A DNA stretch of 64,000 nt from Agapetus fuscipes (lineage: Eukaryota; Arthropoda; Insecta; Trichoptera; Glossosomatidae). The stretch lies in contig OX637344.1 in the NCBI GenBank assembly GCA_951799405.1, positions 13,330,001 through 13,394,000 on the forward strand. The letters run 5' to 3'. Both the position numbers and the translations under genes were made by a program. The notes below the pieces were generated by a model. The model ran no database searches and was not told the origin of the DNA. It saw only the letters and a list, made by a program, of their open reading frames with translations. Numbering within the stretch: the first letter of the stretch is position 1; every line of letters starts with the position of its first letter. Of this stretch, positions 12,001 through 20,627 are shown one piece after another.

Positions 12001-15000
12001 TTCAAGATGTCTGAACCATCTCATCGTACTTTTTTGTACTTTCATTCTCATATTCTCTTTTACACCACACTCGTTCATCACTCAAGCATTACGTACTCTA
12101 TCACTCAGTGTCTTTCCAGCCATTGCTCTCAGGTAAGCCATTTCAACCGTACTTACATACTTTACTCAGCTCACATTCATTAAGCCTCACTTCCACCAAC
12201 CAATATGCCATTGTGGACCGCCGATCTCATATTCTGCGTAAGTTTCCAATTTCTTGCAATTCTTCCAATCGTTTCCATTACACTTCTTCCTCTACTAGCG
12301 CGCTTTTCCAATTATTTCGTCAATTTCGCATTCGACTCAAACTTGCTTTCCAGATAATCAAATTCTTTCACGACCTCAACTCTTTTTTCATTCAGTCTTA
12401 TCTCAATTTTCTCGCATTTCTCAGTCCTCCCAAAGTGTAAAAAATAATTCACTTTGTCAATGTCACCCCTGTTTCAAGGAAGGTCGGCAAGAGTTGCAGG
12501 TTTTATGTTCATTTGAGATTTGGTTTTAATTTGTAAGTACAAATTCAGCATTCGTAAGCGCGAACTTACACGTACCTGTTTGTGGGCATGCATTTCATAT
12601 TAGTTTTGAATGTTTATATTTCATTGCAACTTATATTCTAGATTATTATAGATGGTCATTGAACCCTTCTGTATGCAAACTAGGACTTTGTATGGTGGGT
12701 AAACTTTTTAGTTATATTTTGAAAAAGTAACGACTGATTATTATTGGTATTTATAAAATTTTAAGAATCGCAGCCTTTTATCTATTTTTAACCCTTTGAC
12801 TACCAAGAAAATTGCTAATACATTTTGTATGGAAAATTTTCACTTTGTATGGCGGCTATACTTTTGATTCACTTTTTGGAAAAAATAATGATGGCAATAT
12901 ATAGGTTATTATTATTGTTTTACATTTGCCCTACATTATTTTTTTATTAACCCTCTAACTGCCGAGAATTTTTCCATTATTTTTTTCTTTTATATGGCAA
13001 CTCCCTAAACCGAGATTATGATGAAGAAATGATTATAATTATTTGATAGCACTATTATATAAATGGATTCACAAAAAATTTAAGAAAAATCGTCGGAGCC
13101 GTTTTTGAGAAAATCGCATTTTAAATTTTCAGCTCTTCGGAAGCCATCTTGAATTTTCAAAAAAGTAAAAAAAAAATGATTACGGATTAAAGTGATAAGC
13201 TTGTTCTTTCTATCAAATCTAAAACAAATTTAAATATCTTGCATTTTAATAGGTTTTTGTAATATTTTCGATTTAAAATTTCAGGTCGTGTAAACGGTGC
13301 TTTATATTTATTTTTTCAAAAAATATTTTTAATAAGTTTGTAGAAATTTATGTTGTCCATAATATTGTAGAACATTATACTATTGTTGACCCCTTTACTT
13401 TCGAGAAAATCACAATCGTTTGTTTTTTTCATATGGCAGCCCATAGACACAGATTAGTAAGAGTGTTGTCATAACTAATTTATTAAGTTAAAAATTAATT
13501 AATGGCAATTCTGAAAATTTAAGCAAAATTCTTGGAGCCGTTTTTGAGAAAAGTGCAATTTTATGTTTTTTTTGTATGGCAGCCATCTTGAATTTTCAAG
13601 TTGGTGTAATGTCATGTTATTCATACTTAATACATGTCCAAAAAAGTTGATGTAGCCAAAATTTGGTATCTCTAGGTCTTATACTTTGGAAAGTGACACA
13701 CACACATACATACATACATACATACATACATACATACATACATACATACATACATACATACATACAGATGGACGTTTTTGAAAGATAGTGTTTTTTGGCA
13801 TGTCCTGCACCAGGACAACTCATTTCCGTGAAAACCTCGAAATTTTTTTTTCACACCAAATCATAACTTTCTTTATAGCCTTCGGCTATAGCAAGAAAGT
13901 AAAAATGGATTCCCGAATCAGGGGGTTTTTTAGTTTTTCAGGATCGAGTCGAGGGCATAACCAACCTATAAGTCAAGGAACATACCTACACAACAAATTA
14001 CATTTTTAAAATCAATAAATAATATGTATGTACATCTAAAACAGAAAACAAAGTTCTAATTTAAAAAACTAGTTAGCTAGTTGCTACAATATTTGTTGTT
14101 GTCATTGCCTCCATTATAAGCTGAATGTTTCCACCACCAGGTGACCACCACCGTCCACAACATCATAGTGGGCAAGCTGTGGGTGGACGAGCACGGGGAC
14201 ATGGAGATCGTGGGGGAGGGGGCGGCGCACGGCCTGCGCTGCCACCTCAAGTACCTGCCCTACTCCTACTTCTCCAAGGACACGCAGAGGAAGGTCACGG
14301 GCCTGGTGAAGGGGACCGACAACAAGGTAACACCTGCTCCTGCATTGACATATTGTGGTATCTGTAGACTAGAAATTATTTTAACAAAAATAGACATTAT
14401 AATATATCTGTTTCAACCTACTTACAAAAATTATAGTCATTAGTAAAAAAGAGAACACAGAACTTCACAGTTGCATTTCCATGTGTATAAAAAAACTCGG
14501 GCGAATGTAAAAATGTTTCTAGATTTTCTTGTTCCAAAGTAGTATGCAGAAGAAAATATGTAGGACAATATAAAAGATTTGTTACTTTTTTTTCATTTGA
14601 ATTACGATCAAAGATTGCTTAAATAAATAAAACCTTCAAAAAACCCAATTTTTTATTTTTCACCTCCATAGACTTTGTCCCATATTATAATTTGAACACC
14701 AAGGTAAGGTTACTACGAACCCTCCTGTGTTTATTAGGATTTCGATTAACGAGGCTCTACTGTTGGTATGTTTGGTCTAATAAATTTAATGTTCTATATG
14801 CTTGCAGACCAAGTGGGTGATCCAGGGTCACTGGGACAACAAGATAGAGATAGCTCCTGTCACGGGGGCCAACGCTGACAACACTGTCTGCAAGACGGGC
14901 AAGTTCATCACGGCCTGGCAGAGGGTCATGCAGCCCGAGGACAGCGACAAGTCAGTGCCTTCCATAACAAGCCTATGTTGTAACAAACAGCCTCTGCAAT

Positions 15001-15697
15001 TTATATTAATTAGTGATGCAACAAATAATCTATTTGGTCAGTCGCCCAATACCGAATATTTGGCGGCTGTCCACCGCCTTCCGAGCCTTCACTATTGGTT
15101 GCCCAGCTCACTCCATTAAATTTTTTACAGTATGGGTGGTCAGCTTCATACCAATCTATCTAATCTAATCTTATCTAAGTTGCAAATATTAATCTAACAT
15201 TAAAGATTCACATTATATGCATTTTCACCAGCAGACACATATAAGTTTGCGCTTAAACATGCCGCATGTGGACCTACAATATAAAAGCCTGAATCTCAAA
15301 TGAACATACACTCTGCAACTCCTGCTGAATGAACATTGTCATGTGTTTCAGATTCTATGGTTTCACATTGCTGGCGGCCCAGCTGAATGAGCCGGAGGAG
15401 GGCGTGGCCCCCACGGACACCCGGCACCGCCCCGACCAGCGCCTCATGGAGGAGGGCAAGTGGAACGAGGCCAACGAGGAGAAGCTGCGGCTGGAGGAGA
15501 AGCAGCGCCAGAAGCGGCGGCAGAAGGAGGCCGAGGCGGAGGAGGCCGCGGCCAAGCACCTGCCCCCCCTGCCCCCGCCCACGCCCGTGTGGTTCACCCG
15601 ACAGACCACCCCCGACTCCAGCACGCACGTCTTCAACGGAGACTACTGGAAGTGCAAGGAGAAGCAGGACTGGTCGCGCTGCCCTGACATATACTGA
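2924..15697 (+). CDS. OSBP: Oxysterol-binding protein (OSBP), 3' nine exons, 5' partial
   Basis: OSBP exchanges sterol for PI4P at ER-Golgi/trans-Golgi contact sites; its FFAT motif binds ER VAP proteins and its PH domain, outside this window, binds the Golgi membrane. Nine exons join in phase: 2924-3036, 4087-4287, 7466-7577, 8168-8354, 9615-9702, 10649-10822, 14141-14326, 14808-14950, 15352-15697. They give 515 residues (window numbering) and a TGA stop. An acidic stretch leads into the FFAT core EFYDAQE (residues 15-21). The lipid-transfer domain starts near [15 protein letters not shown], carries the family signature EQVSHHPP (232-239, with the PI4P-binding HH pair), and ends [13 protein letters not shown]. 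Order and length match the C-terminal half of animal OSBP rather than shorter ORPs. Oddities are LLFET where the family has LLGET and one GC-AG intron. Identity is seen by motif; function is inferred from the family. Confidence 0.95.
3119..3396. mobile_element. Long palindromic foldback element in OSBP intron
   Basis: Arms 3119-3238 and 3277-3396 are imperfect reverse complements around a 38-base loop. It begins only 83 bp after the FFAT exon. Inner parts recur at 45310-45440 and 46148-46322. Confidence 0.85.
3397..4086. other. OSBP intron, no feature seen
   Basis: AT-rich intron sequence after the foldback element; nothing recognisable. Confidence 0.5.
4087..4287 (+). CDS. OSBP: OSBP linker exon
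   Basis: The acceptor is TTTCAG and the donor AAG/GTAACA; 67 codons in phase 0. The product is a low-complexity linker between FFAT and the lipid-transfer domain: [15 protein letters not shown], then a Gly/Ala-rich stretch and [12 protein letters not shown]. The Ser/Thr/Glu run resembles the phosphorylatable linker of other OSBPs. Confidence rests on phase continuity and on the ETQQ region, which is less conserved than the other exons. Confidence 0.82.
4288..6074. other. OSBP intron, mostly unassigned
   Basis: About 1.8 kb without an assignable element. GTTCTTGTTTACCGT near 5512 and ACGGTAAACAAGAAC near 5731 are reverse complements about 220 bp apart, the only structure noted. Confidence 0.5.
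6075..6348. mobile_element. Foldback MITE with long G tracts in OSBP intron
   Basis: The ends are GGGGCTGTCCATATATTACG and, reversed, GGGGCCATAAATTACGTCAT. ATA follows and precedes as a short duplication. The interior contains G tracts of 9, 9 and about 18. Confidence 0.78.
6440..6660 (+). mobile_element. SINE-B variant with a different tRNA head
   Basis: Head GGTCTTAGTCTAGTGGTTAA with CTTGTAA loop and GGGCTCGATCCC; the body from GGTCACCAAGGCTCCATCCA to TTGCTTGAGAATTGGTGC is SINE-B. Confidence 0.75.
6661..7223. other. OSBP intron, AT-rich, no feature seen
   Basis: Long A/T stretches; a T240 5' fragment (reversed) lies at about 7200-7235. Confidence 0.5.
7224..7435 (-). pseudogene. Possible LINE C-terminal fragment
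   Basis: The minus frame reads [20 protein letters not shown], then [16 protein letters not shown] and ends EEDEAD, reminiscent of the basic/acidic end of some LINE ORFs. It shows no splice or homology support as a host exon. Confidence 0.3.
7466..7577 (+). CDS. OSBP: OSBP exon, start of the lipid-transfer domain
   Basis: The acceptor is CTGCAG and the donor G/GTAACA; the exon ends after the first base of a Gly codon. It encodes [19 protein letters not shown] then CI, the conserved entry to the ORD (lid and first core segment) of OSBP. Confidence 0.93.
7606..8115 (+). pseudogene. CR1/jockey-type LINE fragment in OSBP intron
   Basis: Frames with [48 protein letters not shown] and [15 protein letters not shown] follow the usual order after the reverse-transcriptase fingers. 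Frameshifts and a stop are present. The 3' end is at about 8115. Confidence 0.82.
8168..8354 (+). CDS. OSBP: OSBP exon, ORD core
   Basis: The acceptor is TTGCAG and the donor CAG/GTGACC. It completes [15 protein letters not shown] and continues with [36 protein letters not shown] and PYATTTD. All are close to the invertebrate and vertebrate OSBP core. Confidence 0.95.
8510..8747 (+). repeat. T240, OSBP intron
   Basis: GGTTGGTATGAGGCTGACCC to TTGCAGCTTAGATTATAGAT; a diverged subfamily with CACATGCAGAATGTG. Confidence 0.85.
9050..9475. repeat. Two T240 copies tail to tail
   Basis: 9050-9216 is plus-oriented and 9217-9475 minus-oriented. They meet at GAATCTAATCTAAG, giving a long imperfect inverted repeat just before the OSBP exon at 9615. 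Confidence 0.85.
9615..9702 (+). CDS. OSBP: OSBP exon with NPLLFETYE
   Basis: The acceptor is CTGCAG and the donor CAG/GTATAC; 88 bases in phase with both neighbours. It encodes [19 protein letters not shown] and then GWRAISEQ. The family consensus has Gly in LLGET; here the codon is TTT (Phe, residue 214). Confidence 0.93.
9915..10265 (+). mobile_element. LTR fragment in OSBP intron
   Basis: It matches 59088-59400 of the solo LTR (TTTTAATTAAACTGCAATTA, GGTACAAAAGGGATCATTCT, CTCGCTCATACCAGACCGCC) at clear but lower identity, and is truncated at both ends. Confidence 0.78.
10268..10599. mobile_element. pogo/Tigger-like MITE in OSBP intron
   Basis: The ends are CAGTAGAGCCGCGCTAGTCC and, reversed, CAGTAGAGCCTCGTTAATCC. 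TA precedes it at 10266-10267; the right flank is TG. Confidence 0.75.
10649..10822 (+). CDS. OSBP: OSBP exon with the SHHPP signature
   Basis: The acceptor is TTGTCAG. It encodes [14 protein letters not shown] then [19 protein letters not shown] and GNRYKWRK. With the previous exon this builds EQVSHHPP, the diagnostic OSBP-family motif. The 3' boundary is AAG/GCAAGC, a GC donor; only this position keeps the KWRK-VTTTVHN junction conserved in OSBP. Confidence 0.94.
10850..11300 (+). repeat. Dispersed repeat R1, uninterrupted
   Basis: Both halves are contiguous here in an OSBP intron, which shows that the 436-1220 segment is an insertion. It contains CACAAAATAGAGAAAGCAAG. Confidence 0.78.
11303..11727. 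other. OSBP intron, no feature seen
   Basis: AT-rich sequence between R1 and the split T240. Confidence 0.5.
11728..12655 (+). repeat. T240 split by a reversed LINE fragment
   Basis: 11728-11758 holds the first 30 bp and 12436-12655 the rest; the insert 11760-12435 is the LINE piece. TGTA is present at both junctions. Confidence 0.75.
11760..12435 (-). pseudogene. LINE 3' fragment, reversed, inside a T240 copy
   Basis: The minus-strand reading [38 protein letters not shown], and further upstream GRIARN and SAVHNG are collinear with the 36170-38165 LINE. Several stops are present. Its left edge is a TACTG repeat, the tail. T240 sequence flanks it on both sides. Confidence 0.8.
12787..13920. 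mobile_element. Repeat element with diverged internal units in an OSBP intron
   Basis: Three units start with AACCCTTTGACTACC-like sequence (12789, 12949, 13390). GGAGCCGTTTTTGAGAAAA recurs at about 13096 and 13536, and GCCATCTTGAATTTTCAA at about 13144 and 13583. The microsatellite and a short hairpin (TAGCCTTCGGCTA near 13877) lie at its right end. Family not identified. Confidence 0.55.
13706..13766. repeat. (TACA)n microsatellite
   Basis: About fifteen TACA units follow a short CA run at 13697-13707. The Tyr-Val-Cys-Met open frames on the minus strand here are translation of the repeat. Confidence 0.95.
14141..14326 (+). CDS. OSBP: OSBP exon, ORD beta-barrel region
   Basis: The acceptor is CACCAG and the donor AAG/GTAACA; 62 codons. 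It encodes [20 protein letters not shown], then [19 protein letters not shown], both strongly conserved in OSBP. Confidence 0.95.
14368..14525 (+). repeat. Dispersed repeat R1, fragment
   Basis: ACTAGAAATTATTTTAACAA to GAATGTAAAAATGTTTCTAG, the first third only. Confidence 0.7.
14635..14761. mobile_element. Truncated copy of the pogo-like MITE
   Basis: It matches 10485-10599 (CACCTCCATAGA, GATTAACGAGGCTCTACTG). Only the right half is present, in another OSBP intron. Confidence 0.75.
14808..14950 (+). CDS. OSBP: OSBP exon, ORD C-terminal part
   Basis: The acceptor is TTGCAG and the donor AA/GTCAGT. It encodes [20 protein letters not shown] then [15 protein letters not shown]. The split Lys codon is completed by the last exon. 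Confidence 0.93.
15118..15330 (-). repeat. Two partial T240 copies at the last OSBP acceptor
   Basis: 15118-15160 is a reversed 5' piece and 15161-15330 a reversed 3' piece truncated at CTGCAACTCCTGC, about 20 bp before the TTTCAG acceptor. Confidence 0.82.
15352..15697 (+). CDS. OSBP: OSBP terminal coding exon
   Basis: The acceptor is TTTCAG. It encodes [35 protein letters not shown], a Glu/Lys/Arg-rich helix and a proline run, then [16 protein letters not shown] and the C-terminal [16 protein letters not shown] before TGA. This is the characteristic OSBP tail. The exon is very GC-rich, so all other frames are also open; those are shadows. Confidence 0.95.
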
Positions 15698-16017
15698 CCC
15701 GACTAGAGCTAAACACAACTGATGAAGCTCTTCCTGTCCTGTGGGCTCGTCCCCACCAACCTTCTCTCCGTGATCCGGCCCACTGCATGTTGGATGCTTC
15801 TTGTTCTTTAATGCAACCTCCCTGATAGCACATCCCTGCTGGCATGTATGTAGTTGTGCTCTTTTGTATCAAAATCTAAAGTAAAATCCAAGAGCATAAA
15901 AATACAGTTAACTTCATGGTGAACTTTCAAAAGTAATGTTTTACAAGATGGCGGTTCTGATTTTGCTATGTTCATTAATATCCAAGCAAGTCTGTATTTC
16001 TACTTGTTGGATCTTTC

Positions 16018-16485
16018 ATCTAAATTGCAAAGATACATTACATTTAATATCGTCGTTGTTCTGGCAATAGGTCGTATGTCAAGGGTTTTCGATTTCCTTT
16101 TTGTGATGCCATTTGATGGGAAAAAAGTCATTTTATGTAGCTACAATACCTCCCATGTCACACATTATCATCAGTACAGTATGGTTTATGACATGGGCGT
16201 TATTCTAATTGTATAAAATGTTTCTTTCCCTATAAAATGGTATCATAAAGGGGAAGTCGAAATTTTTTGACTTATGACCTATTGCCAGAACAACGACGAT
16301 ATTCATATTACATGCATTCTCACAAGCACACATGTGTAAGTTTGCGCTTGTGCATGCCGCATGCAGACTTACAACATGAAAACCGAATCGGAAATGAACA
16401 CAAGCCACAAAAACAGGGGTGACATTGGCAAAGTGAACCATTTTTTTGCAGGATGTGTGGTCAGCCTCATACCAACCTATAAGTC
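16018..16485 (-). repeat. T240 split by a foldback MITE
   Basis: 16018-16048 and 16301-16485 join to one minus copy; it ends ATACCAACCTATAAGTC. Confidence 0.82.
16049..16300. mobile_element. Foldback MITE inside a T240 copy
   Basis: The ends are ATCGTCGTTGTTCTGGCAAT and its reverse complement, imperfect for about 40 bp. T240 sequence continues on both sides (16018-16048, 16301-16485). Confidence 0.82.
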
Positions 16486-16605
16486 TAGGGTAAAATTGTT
16501 AATCTGTAAATCTGCAAAATATGCCGGATAAACTTTTTAGAGTTGGTGTGTTTACGCAGTGAAAATTCATCTTTATGAGAAAGTATATATATATTTTTAA
16601 AATAC

Positions 16606-16721
16606 AGTTTTATTTTCGCAAATTGAACATTTATTTCACCTCAAGTACTTTCAACTTGCTTTCATAATTTTCAAGAGGACAATTGAGGTGAAATAAATGT
16701 TCAATTTGCGAAAATAAAACT
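16606..16721. repeat. Perfect 39-bp inverted repeat downstream of OSBP
   Basis: Arms 16606-16644 and 16683-16721 are exact reverse complements, with a 38-base spacer. The right arm contains AATAAA. It can form a long hairpin in RNA. It could be a very young foldback element or a structured 3' end. Confidence 0.85.
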
Positions 16722-17329
16722 CTTTGTGTTTGTGTTTTTAAATTGTTACACTTTTCGGTCGTAATCCCAATATGTATTACAATAAATAAGATCCTCACCA
16801 TATTATCTGGAGAAGGTTCTTATGAAACTTGCTGAGGTAAAATTCATCATGCCTCTTATCCAACCGTGAGCGGCTGAGATAAGGGAAAACACGGATGGTT
16901 CAAAAACTAAAGTGATTAAGAATGACGTTGGTGAACATGTCTCGCTAGATTGTCACTGCTGATCACACATGTGACCATGGTTAGACAAACGAGTTTACTT
17001 ATCCTTTGATATATTTTTGCGCACACATGCAGGAGAGCTCCTACTCCCAGGTGACTTCACAGCCAGTCCTTGTGTAATGCAAGCTCGACTTATTGATATG
17101 TCCAGCATTAAGTTCTTGTTCACACAAAAGCAGCTCTCTCTGCCCGTGGAAGTGTTGCCGTGTAGCCATATTAAAGAATAATGTTTGTAAAGCACAACTG
17201 GACCCAAAGAGCTTTTGGTTTCTAAATTTGATCAATGTTTTCTGTGTTTGTTTTAAAGAACATAATATTATTAGTTTATGATTTGATTGCATTCAATTTG
17301 AGAAGTTATAAATGGACTCCACACAAAGC

Positions 17330-17650
17330 TTGAAGTAAGTGTTTTTCTCTGTTGGGTGACTTCACAGTTGAGTCGTATATAACCCAAGGCAATTGAGGAT
17401 TTCTTTTTGAAAGCAAGATGATTGAATATACCTACATATAGTTTTCTCATAATGTCTGTATATTTATCTCACTTGTAAAAGATATCCTAAATAAAATTGT
17501 CATCTTTGATTTTATGTGGCATTGTTTAGGTGACTAGCAACCAAAAACAAAATACTGGGTAGCTTTTTCCTTGGCAACCTGGCCGGGCGAAGAACAATTA
17601 TATTTTTCTCTTTTGTGTCGACTCCATTGGTCTAGTGATGCTTACAGAAT
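17330..17650. repeat. Dispersed repeat R2 (GACGTCAT-type)
   Basis: GGTGACTAGCAACCAAAAAC, GCTTTTTCCTTGGCAACC, TGTCGACTCCATT. The same elements recur at 18780-19165, 23395-24065, 33040-33127, 34340-34655, 40590-40830 and 53640-53770. No termini resolved. Confidence 0.5.
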
Positions 17651-18242
17651 TCAAATTGAAAGAAATGCAATGACAAGGAGGACAACTGTTGAAATTATAA
17701 TTAGAGGAAAGCGTGATGAGCCATGGAACACGTTACTAATTATTATAATTATTATTATTAATTACCTAAGTATGAATAAATTGTAATATTTTATGATGGA
17801 GTATAAGTGAGGGTTGTCTGATGTATTTGCTTAGCGGATCAGCTAGAAGTCACGGTGCCACTATTGCTGCTACATACACCATGTTCTATGTAATACCATG
17901 TTTGTCATTTTCCAAAAATGACACAAATTTTTAATAAATTATATCCTAATCCAATTTGTATATATAAATATTATGTAATAAAGCCAACGAATGTAAAGTT
18001 ATGTTAGGTTAGGGCAGAGGACCGTGCACAGCTGAGTGCATAGTCTGTATCCTGAGGAGAACACTTCTCTGTTGCGGCTTACTCAAAATATTTGGACCCT
18101 AGAACGCCTCATGAGAGATGCTGTTTCCATTTCATATATTTTTTGTAAAAGCTCTTTTGATTTTAAGCATAAAGTGTACAACTGGGTATACGGACAATAT
18201 TTTAAAGTATTTTTTTTGTTACCAAGGGTTTCACTGTTGATA

Positions 18243-18548
18243 CCGTGGTTCTTAACTTAACTGGGTCCACGATTCACAAGTGCTCCGCACGGAAATGGTC
18301 CGTTGGAGGATCATGCAGCACACGGAGAGATCTACCCAAGGAACGCAATCTTTCTATCACAGAATGGTTCCAGGATCTATGTGGAGTGTATATGTGAAGA
18401 TACAAGCTTAAGAATCACATGAATGTAATTTCTGTTAACAAGTATTGAAAATACGTTTTGAGTAACTTTATGTTAATGATAAAACAGATTAGGGTATTCT
18501 TAAAACAGTGAAGGCGGTCCGTGGTGGAAGTAAGTTTAAGAACCACTG
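18243..18548. mobile_element. hAT-like MITE
   Basis: The ends are CCGTGGTTCTTAACTTA and, reversed, CAGTGGTTCTTAAACTTA. The 8-bp flanks TGTTGATA and TCTTAATA agree at 6 of 8 positions. It has no open frame of note. Confidence 0.78.
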
Positions 18549-19784
18549 TCTTAATACCATGTTTGATTATATTTGATTAAATAACCTATAATTAGTTTCA
18601 GCAATGTAATATGTGAAATATTTGTTTGTTTTCATCCTCTATGTATATTTCAGAATATATGATGACTTAAGTATGTCTAGAGTATTTGACACTTCTGTAA
18701 TTATGATTTAATTTCATTTTAAAATTCTTATCAAAAGCAATGTAAAGAATTCAATATTTTTAATTTTCAATGAAAGTACCTACCTAAACTTTTGTCTCTG
18801 AGGAGTCTAAACAAATGAACTAGCACTTTTAAAATGTGGGGGAGAACGTAGTTTGTAAAGACAGGAAGGAGCTCCGTCCTGCATATTAGCGTTCCTGCAA
18901 CTTCATATGTTTCACAATGCTGTAAAACTGAAAAACATCCCTGGTGGAGTTTTTCCCTGGGAATACATTGTTTATTTACTATGGGCAACGTCACATAGTG
19001 CCGAGGGAGTTTTTGATCGTGCGGAGTCCATTTCCAGATTTAAAATTTCTTGTCTTCAAACGTTTAGGCGACGGGGATCCTCAGCAACCAAAAACTAAAT
19101 ATTGGTAAGCTATTTCCTTAGTAACCCGTCAGTTTATCAGTTTTTTTGTGTCGACTCCATTTTTGGAAACCTGCCATTGTGGGACACGGAATGGATTGTT
19201 TTTTTTCTGTGGTTAATTATATTACGCGCGCATTTATGCTGGGTGTTCCATGCCCGTCTGATGAGAGTGCACGGGCACTGAGCTGTAAGGGCTTCAGATG
19301 ACGGAGCACCTTGCGTTGAGACTCCAGCTGTATAAAATGTCACTATTTTTAGAAGGAATGAGGCCTTATGTACTAAAATGGTATTAGTAAAACTTTTTTT
19401 GCATAAATAAATAAGTGTTTTGTTTGTATATACTTGTTTATTTTATTTATCCCTTAGTCGACACTATGGCAGAGTACAAAATGTGGTGGGAATTTGGCGT
19501 GTTGATAATAAAACAGTCCTGTTAGGCCCTTTTGATGAGAGCAGCTTTGACCCTGAGCTAACAGATGTCATTAGGTAATTTTTAATCAATAATGCACTAA
19601 AATTGATAAATTGAATGTTATGAATGTGGAACAAATTGCATAAAGCAATTAGTACCAACATACATAGTCGCCTATCAGAGATAATATTCCTAGTATTAAA
19701 ACGTGTAAATTCTCCACCATCAAACATAAAAAAGTATGAAAACTAAAACAATCACTAGAGTTGCTTTTATATTCCATTTACAAC

Positions 19785-20600
19785 AGGGTTTTTAGTTCGG
19801 CTAGTCTGTCCTGCTGGAACAGTTTACCTCTGGAGTTGAGAACAGAGACCAGTGTTGGCAGTTTCAGGAAGTTGCTTAACCTTTTCGATTCTGAATTTAT
19901 TTGCTACATACACACCGCCAGAACGGAATTCTTTTTTGAGGTTATTATTTTACACATAAATTGATTTCCTACCTTAATTACTTGATGAAACTTCAAAATT
20001 TATGAAAAAGTATTTTCATTAGTTATCCAGGAACACAAATCACAAACTTTCAACACATGTTTTTACTTGTTGTTTTATGTAAAAACAAGTAAATCACATA
20101 ATATTACTTAAAAGTATATATTATACGCACATTCCATAACTAGATTTTATATCCATTAGGTCTTAAACAATTTTTGTACTCACTTAAATACTCGTCACTA
20201 AAGAGAAAAATAAATTAGTTATTTTACAAAAAACAAAAAACGTAAACAGTTATCTTGCCTGGATTTTGTTTATAAACATTGGTACACACGCGCGGGACGA
20301 GAGATCGAGCTGTTCTGACGAAATATTTGAGGAAGAATATTTTCAAAATATGTATAATATGAGATTTTATTAGTGTACCTATAATGTAAGCAACAAAAAA
20401 GTTTGAAAAATTTGAACACCGATGTCAGGGGAAGCTTTAAACTTCGATGACATGGATAGATGCCAGCCGCACTGTATGCAAGTTACGTCATGACATCTAT
20501 GCATGCCAGCCGCAGCCAAAGGGTTAAGACACATTTGTTTAAAAGAAGCTTCAACACATAAAAGTGCTCTTGGGTGACTAGTGCTACTAAATGGTGCTAT
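19785..20600 (+). pseudogene. CR1-like LINE fragment split by a TTAA element
   Basis: 19785-19879 reads CWNSLPLELRTETSVGSFRK then LL; 20524-20600 resumes with KTHLFKRSFNT and a stop. Removing 19880-20527 (insert plus one TTAA) restores LLKTHLF in frame. The intact junction is seen in the copy at 58304-58570. Confidence 0.85.
19880..20523. mobile_element. TTAA-flanked (piggyBac-like) nonautonomous element
   Basis: TTAA at 19876-19879 and 20524-20527 brackets 644 bp whose ends are CCTTTTCGATTCTGAAT and, reversed, CCCTTTGGCTGCGGCTGGC. TTAA duplication with CCCTTT ends is the piggyBac hallmark. No transposase is encoded. Confidence 0.85.
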
Positions 20601-20627
20601 ATAATTTTTTCAGTTATTATCTATGTA

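Larger units (their letters stand above)
15698..16605 (+). promoter_or_regulatory. OSBP 3' untranslated/downstream region
   Basis: Unique-looking sequence runs from the stop to about 16017, with no canonical AATAAA near the stop. T240 and foldback DNA begins at 16018. The first AATAAA hexamers I see are at 16692-16697 (inside an inverted repeat) and 16781-16786, so the 3' UTR may be about 1 kb or use a variant signal. Confidence 0.3.

Noticed and set aside
13617..13854. Small protein of Tyr-Val-Cys-Met repeats
   Set aside because: It is the translation of the (TACA)n microsatellite.
15296..15872. Minus-strand and alternate-frame ORFs over the last OSBP exon
   Set aside because: Shadow frames of a very GC-rich coding exon; OSBP is unambiguous on the plus strand.
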